Below are positions 7,900-15,310 of a stretch of DNA of 64,000 nucleotides, one piece after another. The stretch spans positions 1-64,000 of the forward strand of contig NZ_MOOY01000010.1 in assembly GCF_001931685.1 (NCBI RefSeq). Reading direction: 5' to 3'. Made by a program: the position numbers and the translations under genes. The DNA is from Pararhizobium arenae. Its GTDB lineage: Bacteria > Pseudomonadota > Alphaproteobacteria > Rhizobiales > Rhizobiaceae. The stretch's first letter is position 1, and every line of letters starts with the position of its first letter. The notes below the pieces were generated by a model that did no database searches, was not told the DNA's origin, and saw only the letters and a program-made list of their open reading frames with translations.

Positions 7900-10686
7900 C
7901 TACACGCTGTCCATCTTATTCTTGTCGAGCAACATTTCCACGCGTTTTGCCATCGACGCCATGTCAAATGGCTTTGTCATTACAGCCATACCCGGTCCTA
8001 GGTGTCCCTGGTTGAGAACTGCGTTTTCCGCGTAACCGGTGATGAATAGTATAGGAAGATCAGGCATTCGTTCACGCGCCAGATCAGCGAGCTGCCTCCC
8101 GTTGATGCCATTGGGCAAGCCTACGTCCGTCAAAAGCAGTTCAATCTTGTGTTCTGCTTCTAAGATTTCAAGCGCCTCCCAAGCATTTGCAGCTTCCAAT
8201 ACCGTGTATCCACGCTCCTCAAGCTCTTCAGCCGTAACCATGCGGATGAGGGGCTCGTCGTCCACAAGTAGGATCCTTTGGCTGTGGGTCTTGGCAGACA
8301 CCGCTTCTGGCAAGCTCGTCGTTTCAGCATCGACTTTGCCAGCGAATCTCGGAAGAAAAATGGATACCTTCGAGCCTTTGCCCAGCTCAGACTGGATGCT
8401 AACGCCGCCTCCAGATTGTCCAGCAAAACCCCACACCATAGAAAGGCCTAGCCCTGTTCCCTCTCCGATAGGCTTCGTTGTGAAGAAGGGATCAAATGCG
8501 TGGGATATAACGTCTTGCGTCATCCCCGTGCCGGTATCTGAAACCGAGATCGATACATACTCACCGGGTGTCAGTCGCAGAGTTGCAGCAGCGCGTTCAT
8601 CGATCGCCTGATTCTCTATGGCTATGGTCAATTTACCAGCAGCCGCCATCGCGTCTCGGCCGTTGATGCACAGGTTGAGGACGGCGCTTTCCAGTTGACC
8701 TGGGTCAGCCATGACTGGCCAAGCGGAGGTGGAGTACATAACCTCAATATCCACGGCAGGCCCGACGCTTCGCCTGACAAGCTCTTCCATCGAACCGATC
8801 AGCTTGTCCACGTCTACAGGCTTGGGGGCGAGGGTTTGGCGTCTTGAAAACGCCAGCATACGTTGGGTTAAGGAGGCTCCACGCTTAGCGGCGCCCGTGG
8901 CTGCAGTCAGATAGCGATCGATCTCGCTTATCCGGCCCTGAGCTAGGCGCGACTGCATGATCTCAAGACTGCCGAGGATCCCGCCGAGCAAATTGTTGAA
9001 ATCATGGGCAAGGCCACCTGTAAGTTGACCCACCGCCTCCATTTTCTGTGCATGACGGAGGGATTCCTCCACTGCCATGAGTTCACCTGTTTGCTCCACT
9101 ACGGTTGCCTCCAACGCGAGGTTGGCGCGGCGCAATTCCTCTTGACTGGCTCGTAACTCAGCCTCTGATCTAACGCGCTCAACGTGAGCCCATGACCGGT
9201 CGGTGACTTCCTTTACAAGAGCAAGTTCGTGCGAAGACCAATAGTGGGGTTTTTTTTGATGCACGGCCATCAGTGCTGTCAGCCTGCCGCTTTTGACGAG
9301 TGGAATACAGATAGTAGCGGCAATCCCAATGTTGCGAAAAGTCTTCGCCTCCTCGAGTGCGATTTCCTCAAGATTGTTGTTGATGACGAGCGGACGTCCC
9401 GCCGACAGTTCAGCGACGGCGAGTGTTCCGAAATCCCTTAATCGGTAACGGCCTGTGATGTGCTGGGCGTCGGGTGCTGCCCAATCGCCCCTAATGGTAA
9501 ATCCATCTTGGTCATCGTCCATATCCGCGTAGGCGCAACTGGAAACTCCTAAGTACTCGCCGAGCATTTTCGTCGTGGCGCTGAGCACCGCGTCGGCATC
9601 ATTCAGAGAAGATGTTGTTTTCCCGAGGATATCAAGAAAGCCTAGCCGCTCAGTGTACCGCGCCTTGTCGGCTTCCGATTTCGCTCTTTCGACGGCTGAC
9701 CAGGTCCGCTCTGCAACTTCTGTCGCTAGCGCGATCTCACCGCTTGTCCATCTGTGCGGAGCGGGGTCGTGAGCAAATAACATCGCTCTAAAACGGCCAC
9801 TCTTGACAAGAGGCACAGCAAGAACAGTGCGCGATCCAATAGCGTGAAATGCTGGTGCCATTCCCCCAACGCGAGCGTCTAAATCGACATCGTCAACGAA
9901 AATAATCCGCCCAGCCTTTAGCTCCTTGATAATCGGAGGCCCAAAATCGTTCATCCGATGCATGCCTGCGACACTGGCGATTCGACCATCGGTCCAATCG
10001 CCCTTTACAACGACGTGCTCAGCCTCGTCATCAATCTCTCCATATCCAACACGCGCGACTTTCAACGCCCTACCCAGCGCCTCGGCTGCCGTGGCCATAA
10101 CCGCTTCCGGATCCGCTAGATCCTTGAGGGCTTCCTCGAGCGCAAGATGAAACGACTGTTTTTGTTGAAGCAAAACTCTGTCGGTCGTCTCAGTGACGGC
10201 GCAAAACATTCCCCGAACCGCACCGGCGCGGTCTCGAACCGGTGAATAGGAGAATGTGAACCAGCTCTGCTCGTCATATCCAGCGCGGTTCATGATTAAA
10301 GGCAGATCTTCGCTATAGGTCGCAATCCCATTGGTTGCTTTTTCGATCAGCGGGTAGATGTCGTCCCATATTTCAGACCAGACGTCCTGGAACCTCGCAC
10401 CAAACGCTGCGGGATGCTTGTTACCAAGGATTTCGGCATAGGCGTCATTGTATAGAAAAGTTAGTCCGTCACCCCATGCAACAAACATTGGGAAATGGCT
10501 CTCTGCCATGAGGCTTATAACGGTCTCAAGCGAAGGGTCCCAACGTTCTCTAGGGCCTAAGGAGGAACTCGCAAACTGGGTCGACGCCAGAAGCTCCACG
10601 ACTGGATGGCGACGGGTACTCGCCCGATCACTTTCCGAACCAGTCCGCATAACCACTTGGCCATTGCTGATCCATGGATCAGTCAT
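7900..10686 (-). CDS. Soluble hybrid histidine kinase: PAS, two GAF, HisKA, HATPase, receiver
   Basis: 928 residues without membrane helices. An N-terminal PAS (about 35-170) is followed by two GAF domains that resemble each other (about 190-340 and 355-510; both carry a RWTSGEIAL or YWSSHELAL-like exit). A coiled coil and the kinase core follow, with the phospho-histidine at H561 in LTGGLAHDFNNLL. The ATPase has DTGTGM and GTGLGLSMV. The C-terminal receiver has its phosphoacceptor at D854 (LLLTDVGLP). The start follows GGAGGATAAC. The ligand of the GAF domains is unknown. A minus-strand EcfG-type motif lies about 200 bases upstream. The DUF2934-receiver gene downstream is in the same orientation. 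Confidence 0.92.
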   Translation of the reverse strand: MTDPWISNGQVVMRTGSESDRASTRRHPVVELLASTQFASSSLGPRERWDPSLETVISLMAESHFPMFVAWGDGLTFLYNDAYAEILGNKHPAAFGARFQDVWSEIWDDIYPLIEKATNGIATYSEDLPLIMNRAGYDEQSWFTFSYSPVRDRAGAVRGMFCAVTETTDRVLLQQKQSFHLALEEALKDLADPEAVMATAAEALGRALKVARVGYGEIDDEAEHVVVKGDWTDGRIASVAGMHRMNDFGPPIIKELKAGRIIFVDDVDLDARVGGMAPAFHAIGSRTVLAVPLVKSGRFRAMLFAHDPAPHRWTSGEIALATEVAERTWSAVERAKSEADKARYTERLGFLDILGKTTSSLNDADAVLSATTKMLGEYLGVSSCAYADMDDDQDGFTIRGDWAAPDAQHITGRYRLRDFGTLAVAELSAGRPLVINNNLEEIALEEAKTFRNIGIAATICIPLVKSGRLTALMAVHQKKPHYWSSHELALVKEVTDRSWAHVERVRSEAELRASQEELRRANLALEATVVEQTGELMAVEESLRHAQKMEAVGQLTGGLAHDFNNLLGGILGSLEIMQSRLAQGRISEIDRYLTAATGAAKRGASLTQRMLAFSRRQTLAPKPVDVDKLIGSMEELVRRSVGPAVDIEVMYSTSAWPVMADPGQLESAVLNLCINGRDAMAAAGKLTIAIENQAIDERAAATLRLTPGEYVSISVSDTGTGMTQDVISHAFDPFFTTKPIGEGTGLGLSMVWGFAGQSGGGVSIQSELGKGSKVSIFLPRFAGKVDAETTSLPEAVSAKTHSQRILLVDDEPLIRMVTAEELEERGYTVLEAANAWEALEILEAEHKIELLLTDVGLPNGINGRQLADLARERMPDLPILFITGYAENAVLNQGHLGPGMAVMTKPFDMASMAKRVEMLLDKNKMDSV

Positions 10687-10887
10687 GTTATCCTCCGCTA
10701 AGAGTTTTCCTTTCGGTTAAATAATGCCCAAGCGCGCGGTGACTAGTTCAACGACTTATTTTTTGAGCACGAAACCAGGGCGGATAAACTTGGGGCTGCT
10801 CGGATCCAGCGCGTGGCTGTTCCCGTCCGGCGACGGGAGTCCCTACGATAGTTTACTTGGCGGTAACTATTCGCGAAACAGCAGGTG

Positions 10888-10912
10888 AACCATCGGTTCA
10901 ATCGCACGTTCC
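10888..10912 (-). promoter_or_regulatory. EcfG-type promoter candidate upstream of the hybrid kinase
   Basis: GGAAC (10908-10912, minus strand), 16 bases, GGTT (10888-10891). The -10 half overlaps a GAACC-ATC-GGTTC palindrome. The distance to the kinase start is about 200 bases, longer than at the other sites. Confidence 0.45.
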
Positions 10913-10931
10913 GCCACCTTAAGGGGGAAGC

Positions 10932-11240
10932 ATGGACATCGACAGAATCGAATGGTTAAGGAAAGCGCGATGCGTCGGCGGCCATCGGCCTATGTATAGC
11001 CTCGCAGTCTTGATAGCGTCCAATACATCCTCCACGCGGGTGGAGCAGCGGTGTGCGGAAATTGCTACGCGCCTCTTAAGCAGTGTAGTTGGGCTTGCAC
11101 TCGCTGAAGCGACGGATCTGGAGCGTGGACGGGTTGCTTTTTCACAACTGGTTGAAATCGTAGCTGTCGCCGCGTGCCAACCGGAGGAATTTCCTCCATT
11201 GCCGGAGAGCAGCTCAGCCCTACCTCCATTGCTGAACTAA
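10932..11240 (+). CDS. Hypothetical protein
   Basis: 102 residues, not recognised. The ATG at 10932 follows TAAGGGGGAAGC, a good ribosome site. The sequence is largely helical, with a hydrophobic central segment (LLSSVVGLALAEATD) and a Pro/Ser-rich tail. The next gene starts ten bases after its stop, so the two form an operon. Confidence 0.65.
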   Translation: MDIDRIEWLRKARCVGGHRPMYSLAVLIASNTSSTRVEQRCAEIATRLLSSVVGLALAEATDLERGRVAFSQLVEIVAVAACQPEEFPPLPESSSALPPLLN

Positions 11241-11250
11241 GGAGGAGCTA

Positions 11251-11496
11251 ATGCAGAACATTGATAAGTGGCTGGAAAAGCATGTTGACGGTTACCTCAG
11301 AGACACAGGTTTCTGTCAATCAAAAGCAGAATTTAGGGACGCTGCTCAAGCGCTTGTCGCACAGGCGCAGGAGCACGGCTTCACAGTCCAACAGGTTAAA
11401 GTTGCCTGTCGCGGAGACGTTGAAACCTTCCTGATGGAACGGCAAAACGCGAAAATCGATGCTGAAACGAGCCGGCGGGTCGACGAGGATCGGTAG
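11251..11496 (+). CDS. Hypothetical small protein
   Basis: 81 residues, charged and helical (MQNIDKWLEKHVDGYLRDTG start, acidic-basic tail). A strong TAAGGAGGAGCT ribosome site precedes the ATG. It is likely co-transcribed with the gene ending at 11240. No family recognised. Confidence 0.7.
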   Translation: MQNIDKWLEKHVDGYLRDTGFCQSKAEFRDAAQALVAQAQEHGFTVQQVKVACRGDVETFLMERQNAKIDAETSRRVDEDR

Positions 11497-11501
11497 CCGG
11501 C

Positions 11502-11603
11502 CTAGTGAGCGAACCATATACACGCCGCAATGAGAAGTGCTAGCGCTGCGTTGAGCCCGACATATAAGGCAAGGTCATGATTATTTTGCGAATTCCGTTG
11601 CAT
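11502..11603 (-). CDS. Tiny single-pass membrane protein
   Basis: 33 residues, MQRNSQNNHDLALYVGLNAA then a hydrophobic helix LALLIAACIWFAH. The ATG at 11603 is preferred because CAGGAGG ends seven bases upstream; another ATG two codons earlier is too close. An EcfG promoter lies at 11625-11649. Function unknown; it is one of several stress-promoter-driven miniature membrane proteins in the window. Confidence 0.65.
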   Translation of the reverse strand: MQRNSQNNHDLALYVGLNAALALLIAACIWFAH

Positions 11604-11624
11604 AGACATTCCTCCTGTAGCGAT

Positions 11625-11649
11625 AACTGAATTAAACGCTTTCAGTTCC
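11625..11649 (-). promoter_or_regulatory. EcfG-type promoter of 33-residue membrane protein
   Basis: GGAAC (11645-11649, minus strand), 16 bases, AGTT (11625-11628), 22 bases before the ATG at 11603. Confidence 0.55.
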
Positions 11650-11911
11650 CAGTGGTTCCCCAAGGAGAACGATCCATCCCAGCTGTTACAGAAATCAAGA
11701 ACCTTCTGGCACTCGTGCGTACCGTCAGGGGCGTACATGGCAGAGAGGCCATGGGAGACGATACTGCCGAGCCGTTGCAGCCGCGAGACAAGGTCTTCAC
11801 TCTTGCTCCTCACGTCCACTGGTGAGGTATTCAATGCTGTGGTGATGTTTACGGAACGATTCCGCGTCCGAAGAATTTCTGGTGCTGATTAAACCGTGAA
11901 GGAGACGCACT

Positions 11912-12406
11912 ATGAAAACTCTGGCTGAAATTTTTGAGCACACGCTGCAGGACGTATTCTATGCCGAAAACGCGATCACGAAGGCACTGCCCAAGGTGGC
12001 AAAGGCGGCCAAAAGCGCGGAGCTGAAGCAGGCTGCCGAAGATCACCTCGCGGAGACCAAAGACCAGATCAAGAAGCTTGAGCTTGTCTTTAAGTCGATC
12101 GGTAAAAAGGCGTCTGGCGAAAAATGCGACGCCATTGAAGGGCTGATAAAAGAGGCAGACGGCCTTATCGAAGAAGCTGAAGGCACCGCACTAGATGCAG
12201 GTCTTCTGGCAGCTTGTCAGGCTGTTGAGCACTACGAGATCGCGCGGTATGGCTCCCTGCGTGAATGGGCAAAAGATCTCGGCCACGACGAGGCACATAA
12301 AATTCTCAGCGAGATTCTCGACCAGGAGAAGGCCACGAACAACAAGTTGACCAATCTGGCGGTGACTTCGATTAACAAAACGACGGGTCGTGCAAAGGCG
12401 GCATGA
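11912..12406 (+). CDS. DUF892 ferritin-like stress protein (YciE/YciF family)
   Basis: 164 residues forming a four-helix ferritin-like bundle. It begins MKTLAEIFEHTLQDVFYAEN, a family hallmark, with later E-x-x-H type residues in ACQAVEHYEIARYGSL and EILDQEKATNNKL that would make a di-metal site. E. coli YciE/YciF are stress-induced; the rhizobial members are often general-stress genes. The ATG has a GAAGGAG ribosome site and a terminator follows. A GGAAC lies upstream (11853) but without a matching -10. A second member is at 40142. Confidence 0.92.
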   Translation: MKTLAEIFEHTLQDVFYAENAITKALPKVAKAAKSAELKQAAEDHLAETKDQIKKLELVFKSIGKKASGEKCDAIEGLIKEADGLIEEAEGTALDAGLLAACQAVEHYEIARYGSLREWAKDLGHDEAHKILSEILDQEKATNNKLTNLAVTSINKTTGRAKAA

Positions 12407-12427
12407 TAGCCCCAAGCCAGTCTCGAG

Positions 12428-12454
12428 AGCCGGTCAGAAATGGCCGGCTTTTTC
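12428..12454 (+). terminator. Rho-independent terminator of DUF892 gene
   Basis: Stem AGCCGG/CCGGCT with a loop of about ten bases, followed by a run of Ts. Confidence 0.75.
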
Positions 12455-12489
12455 GGGCGCTCCTTGTTTTTTTCAATCCACGCACGCTA

Positions 12490-13539
12490 GAGTCTGTCAG
12501 TTTTAGTTTGAACCGTATCCCGCATGTCTGAGGTAGTTGGAGCACTCTTGGGGGCTGAAAGTCTTCAGGAGTTCTCCGATGCGCCTCCATGTTGTTTCGA
12601 CGGTTCTTTCGTCCGCCTTTCTGACGAGTGTCTTGAGCTTGGCGAACATCATCTCGATGGGATTGAGGTCGGGACTGTATGGCGGCAGGAAGAAGAGGTG
12701 CGCGCCGGCATCCCGGATCGCATCTCGGGCCGGTTTTCCTTTGTGGCTCCCCAGATTGTCGAGGATGACGATATCGCCGGCTTTCAGAGTTGGCACCAGG
12801 CATTGCCGGACCCATGCTGTAAAAGCGATGCCATTGATAGGGCCATCGAGGACGAAGGGGGCAACGATGCTGTCGCGGCGCAAGCCGGCCAGAAAGGTCA
12901 GCGTCTTCCAGTGACCGTGAGGAACTTTCGCGATGAGAGGCTCTCCGCGCTGACACCAGCCGCAGGTGCGCGTCATGTTGGTCTTGACCCAGGTTTCGTC
13001 GATGAAGACGAGACGGTCCGGATCAAGCCGATGTTGATGGGTCTTCCATCGCATCCGGAACCGGGCCACCTTCGGGCGATCCTGCTCGCTTGCCATCAGC
13101 GTTTTTTTTGAAGGTCTTGCCCTCGTTGCGCAGGAAGCGCCAGACGGTGTCGTGAGACACGTCGATCCCCGCAGACTTCAGCTCCGCCGACAGTGCACGC
13201 ACCGTCCAGTCGGACTTGACCTGCAGCCGCTGACGCACGGCATCGGCCGCAGCGCCCCTCAGTGTCGGTTTGACATACCCGCCAATCTTCGCCGGCATCA
13301 AACCTCGGCCGGACCGATCGAGTTGCCCAATACGGACCGCGGTTGCAGCCGATATCCCGAAACGCTCCGCTGCGGCACGAACCGTCATGCCATCGCTCAA
13401 CGCTGCCGCAACGCGCGTTCGCAAATCAAGAGAAAGGGGTCGCACCATCATTGCTGGCCTCCAATCCAGCAATGATCTTGAATCACAAAATCAAACCCGA
13501 GGGAATCTCATCGCGATTCCGAGTAGCGTTGACAGACTC
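12490..13539 (-). mobile_element. IS630-type insertion sequence, about 1.05 kb
   Basis: Both ends carry the inverted repeat GAGTCTGTCA (12490-12499 and 13530-13539), flanked by TA dinucleotides (12488-12489 and 13540-13541), as expected for IS630/Tc1 target duplication. The match extends outward as GCTA. The transposase inside is split by a homopolymer. The element lies between the DUF892 terminator and a small HTH-like gene. Confidence 0.85.
12503..13448 (-). pseudogene. IS630 family transposase, frameshifted at an A8 tract
   Basis: The upstream frame (start 13448, MVRPLSLDLRTRVAAALSDG) supplies the HTH region (TVRAAAERFGIS). The downstream frame supplies the catalytic domain with [14 protein letters not shown] and [13 protein letters not shown], the DDE triad of IS630. 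The frames join at 13102-13109, eight consecutive T on the plus strand. With seven As the protein would read through as [16 protein letters not shown], the usual uninterrupted IS630 sequence. It could be an inactivating insertion or be rescued by slippage on the A tract. Confidence 0.85.
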
Positions 13540-13577
13540 TAGCGGCATCTTTGCGCTGGGCGATTCTTTACTCCTTC

Positions 13578-13853
13578 TCATTCGATCACCCCTGCGAGCG
13601 GCTTAATGATCAGGCCGGCAATTTTTTCCGGTTTGAGCAGCTTCATAGCTTTGTTGACGTGCTTTGCCGCGTTTGTCTTCTCCCACGGATCAAGCCGATG
13701 GTAGAGGGCCGCGCAAGCAAGCTCGATGTGCCGTGGCGGGTTGCCGTGTTGGTACTCAGCGAATTGCTGCTCTGTGATCCCAAGCGCTGCCGCGCCGGCT
13801 CGCGGCGAGAAATCCATGGCAAGAAGCCATATGGTCAGCGAGTTATGTTGCAA
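13578..13853 (-). CDS. Hypothetical protein with XRE/HTH-like segment
   Basis: 91 residues. AGAAALGITEQQFAEYQHGN resembles a helix-turn-helix of XRE type, although the protein is short. The TTG start at 13853 is chosen because AGGAGG stands six bases upstream. No family assigned. It lies immediately beyond the IS630 element. Confidence 0.5.
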   Translation of the reverse strand: MQHNSLTIWLLAMDFSPRAGAAALGITEQQFAEYQHGNPPRHIELACAALYHRLDPWEKTNAAKHVNKAMKLLKPEKIAGLIIKPLAGVIE

Positions 13854-13998
13854 AGGCTACCTCCTAATTTGACTCACTTGAGTTAACTCCATCAAGGATC
13901 CTGCTGCCTCGCACCCTACGCTGACGAAAGCTCAAGAGCGGCAAGTTCCTTGATCTGGAAGGTGCCCATGTGTTGGCTTGCAATGACAGCTAGCTCTC

Positions 13999-14288
13999 TT
14001 AGTCTTCAGTCTTCTGAGGTATCCGGTTGATTCGAATAACGCCCGCCGCAACCATGAGCGCAATCTGCGCTTCATCGTCCGTCGGCTGTTTTACGATCAA
14101 TGCTTTCCCGCCCTTCCTTCCGCGGCTTCGACATGCGTCGCGGCAGTCGCGATATCGGTTTTGCTACGGAACAATAAGAGCGTGTGTGCTGCTCGTTACA
14201 GCAGCCGACCCTTCTCAAACGTTGAGAGCTTCCCGACCTCCCTGCCTGCCCTGAACAGTTCAGCGATGAAGTCGGTGATGCTGGTCAC
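13999..14288 (-). pseudogene. Broken small gene of unknown family
   Basis: Two adjoining frames read as one protein: TSITDFIAELFRAGREVGKL..FEKGRLL, a stop, then RAAHTLLLFRSKTDIATAATHVEAAEGRAGK, a frame change, and LIVKQPTDDEAQIALMVAAG to a stop at 13999. The first stretch resembles small rhizobial proteins starting with DFIAELFRA. At least one stop and one frameshift would be needed, so it appears decayed. Confidence 0.35.
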
Positions 14289-15100
14289 AACACGAAGTAC
14301 CCCTTTTGCAACGTAATCGCGTCATCTAGGTGAATAGAAAAGTCCGCTTTCCCGTCGCCGTTAACGTCGCCGTAGATGTAGGTGTCGTCGGCCTTTTTGA
14401 CGTAACGCAACTCACCGGCTTTCTCGGTAAAGGCTTTGCTGCCGATAAACGAAAAAGCGTTGTTTGTTGCGGTCTTTGAATTGGCGTCAATCGCAGACAA
14501 GTCAAACCTATCGCCTTTGGAACCGGAAAACCCCCAGATCGTGTCCCGGGTCGATTGGGACGAGCCGTAAGAGTCTTTCACGGATTTGTAGATGAAGGTG
14601 TCCCTGCCAGCCTCACCATTGAGGAAGTCTCCTCCGGCACCTCCAGTGAGCTTATCGTCGCCTGAACCTGCTATAAGAGCGTCCTGGCCGCCATTACCCC
14701 CGAGCGTGTCATTTCCGCCGTAGGTATAGACAAAATCAGTGCCCTTGCCACCGGAAACGGTGTCCTTGCCTGCCAATGCCTTGCTGATGAGGGCGAAGTC
14801 GTCTGTCTTCGAATAGGTTCTTGCAGCTTTCACGATATCCGTTGCGGCAATGCTGATTCCCTCAACGATGAAGGCTCTCACGCCGCCGACCGTGGCTGCG
14901 TAGCTTTTCACAGTGCCGGCAACGGGCTCCCCGGACGAATTGTATTTGAAGCCGTTACCTCGGAACTCGTCCGATCCACCGCCGTAGTTCGCCCGGAAGA
15001 GCGATGAGCTATACGCGTAAGAAGATGCCTCGTAGATTGCGCTGAAATCGATATCGCGAATATCCAGCGCATAGGCGCTGTTTACAGTAATTGTTGCCAT
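14285..15100 (-). CDS. RTX-type calcium-binding secreted protein
   Basis: 271 residues from the ATG at 15100 (AGGGGGAT site; a TTG one codon earlier is possible). From about residue 113 it carries RTX nonapeptides: GGKGTDFVYTYGGNDTLGG, GGQDALIAGSGDDKLTGGAG and GGDFLNGEAGRDTFIY. These form a Ca2+ beta-roll in proteins exported by type I secretion. The C-terminus (DVNGDGKADFSIHL..ITLQKGYFVL) is the typical hydrophobic secretion-signal end. The N-terminal 110 residues are not recognised. No ABC exporter lies nearby. Likely an extracellular protein of unknown activity. Confidence 0.85.
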   Translation of the reverse strand: MATITVNSAYALDIRDIDFSAIYEASSYAYSSSLFRANYGGGSDEFRGNGFKYNSSGEPVAGTVKSYAATVGGVRAFIVEGISIAATDIVKAARTYSKTDDFALISKALAGKDTVSGGKGTDFVYTYGGNDTLGGNGGQDALIAGSGDDKLTGGAGGDFLNGEAGRDTFIYKSVKDSYGSSQSTRDTIWGFSGSKGDRFDLSAIDANSKTATNNAFSFIGSKAFTEKAGELRYVKKADDTYIYGDVNGDGKADFSIHLDDAITLQKGYFVL

Positions 15101-15310
15101 CAAATCCCCCTGGGTGAACTAAGAATGTCATATGACAGTTCTGGGTTGCAGGCAATTTGTTCTGCAACGTAAAAATAATTTCGCTTGGATCTCCACAGAG
15201 CTACGTTTGAAAAATGTACTTCACTAGTTCCCTTTTTGTTCGCTTTCTCCTACAACGATGACCACTGCCGCCCTCACTGGTTTTCGGCGGCATACAAACG
15301 GTGCCGGACT

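Noticed and set aside
11853-11857. Possible EcfG promoter for the DUF892 gene at 11912
   Set aside because: GGAAC is followed by AATT at the right spacing; the second DUF892 gene has a proper site.
12524-13111. 195-codon plus-strand frame opposite the transposase
   Set aside because: It is antisense to an IS630 catalytic domain with intact DDE motifs and has no features of its own.
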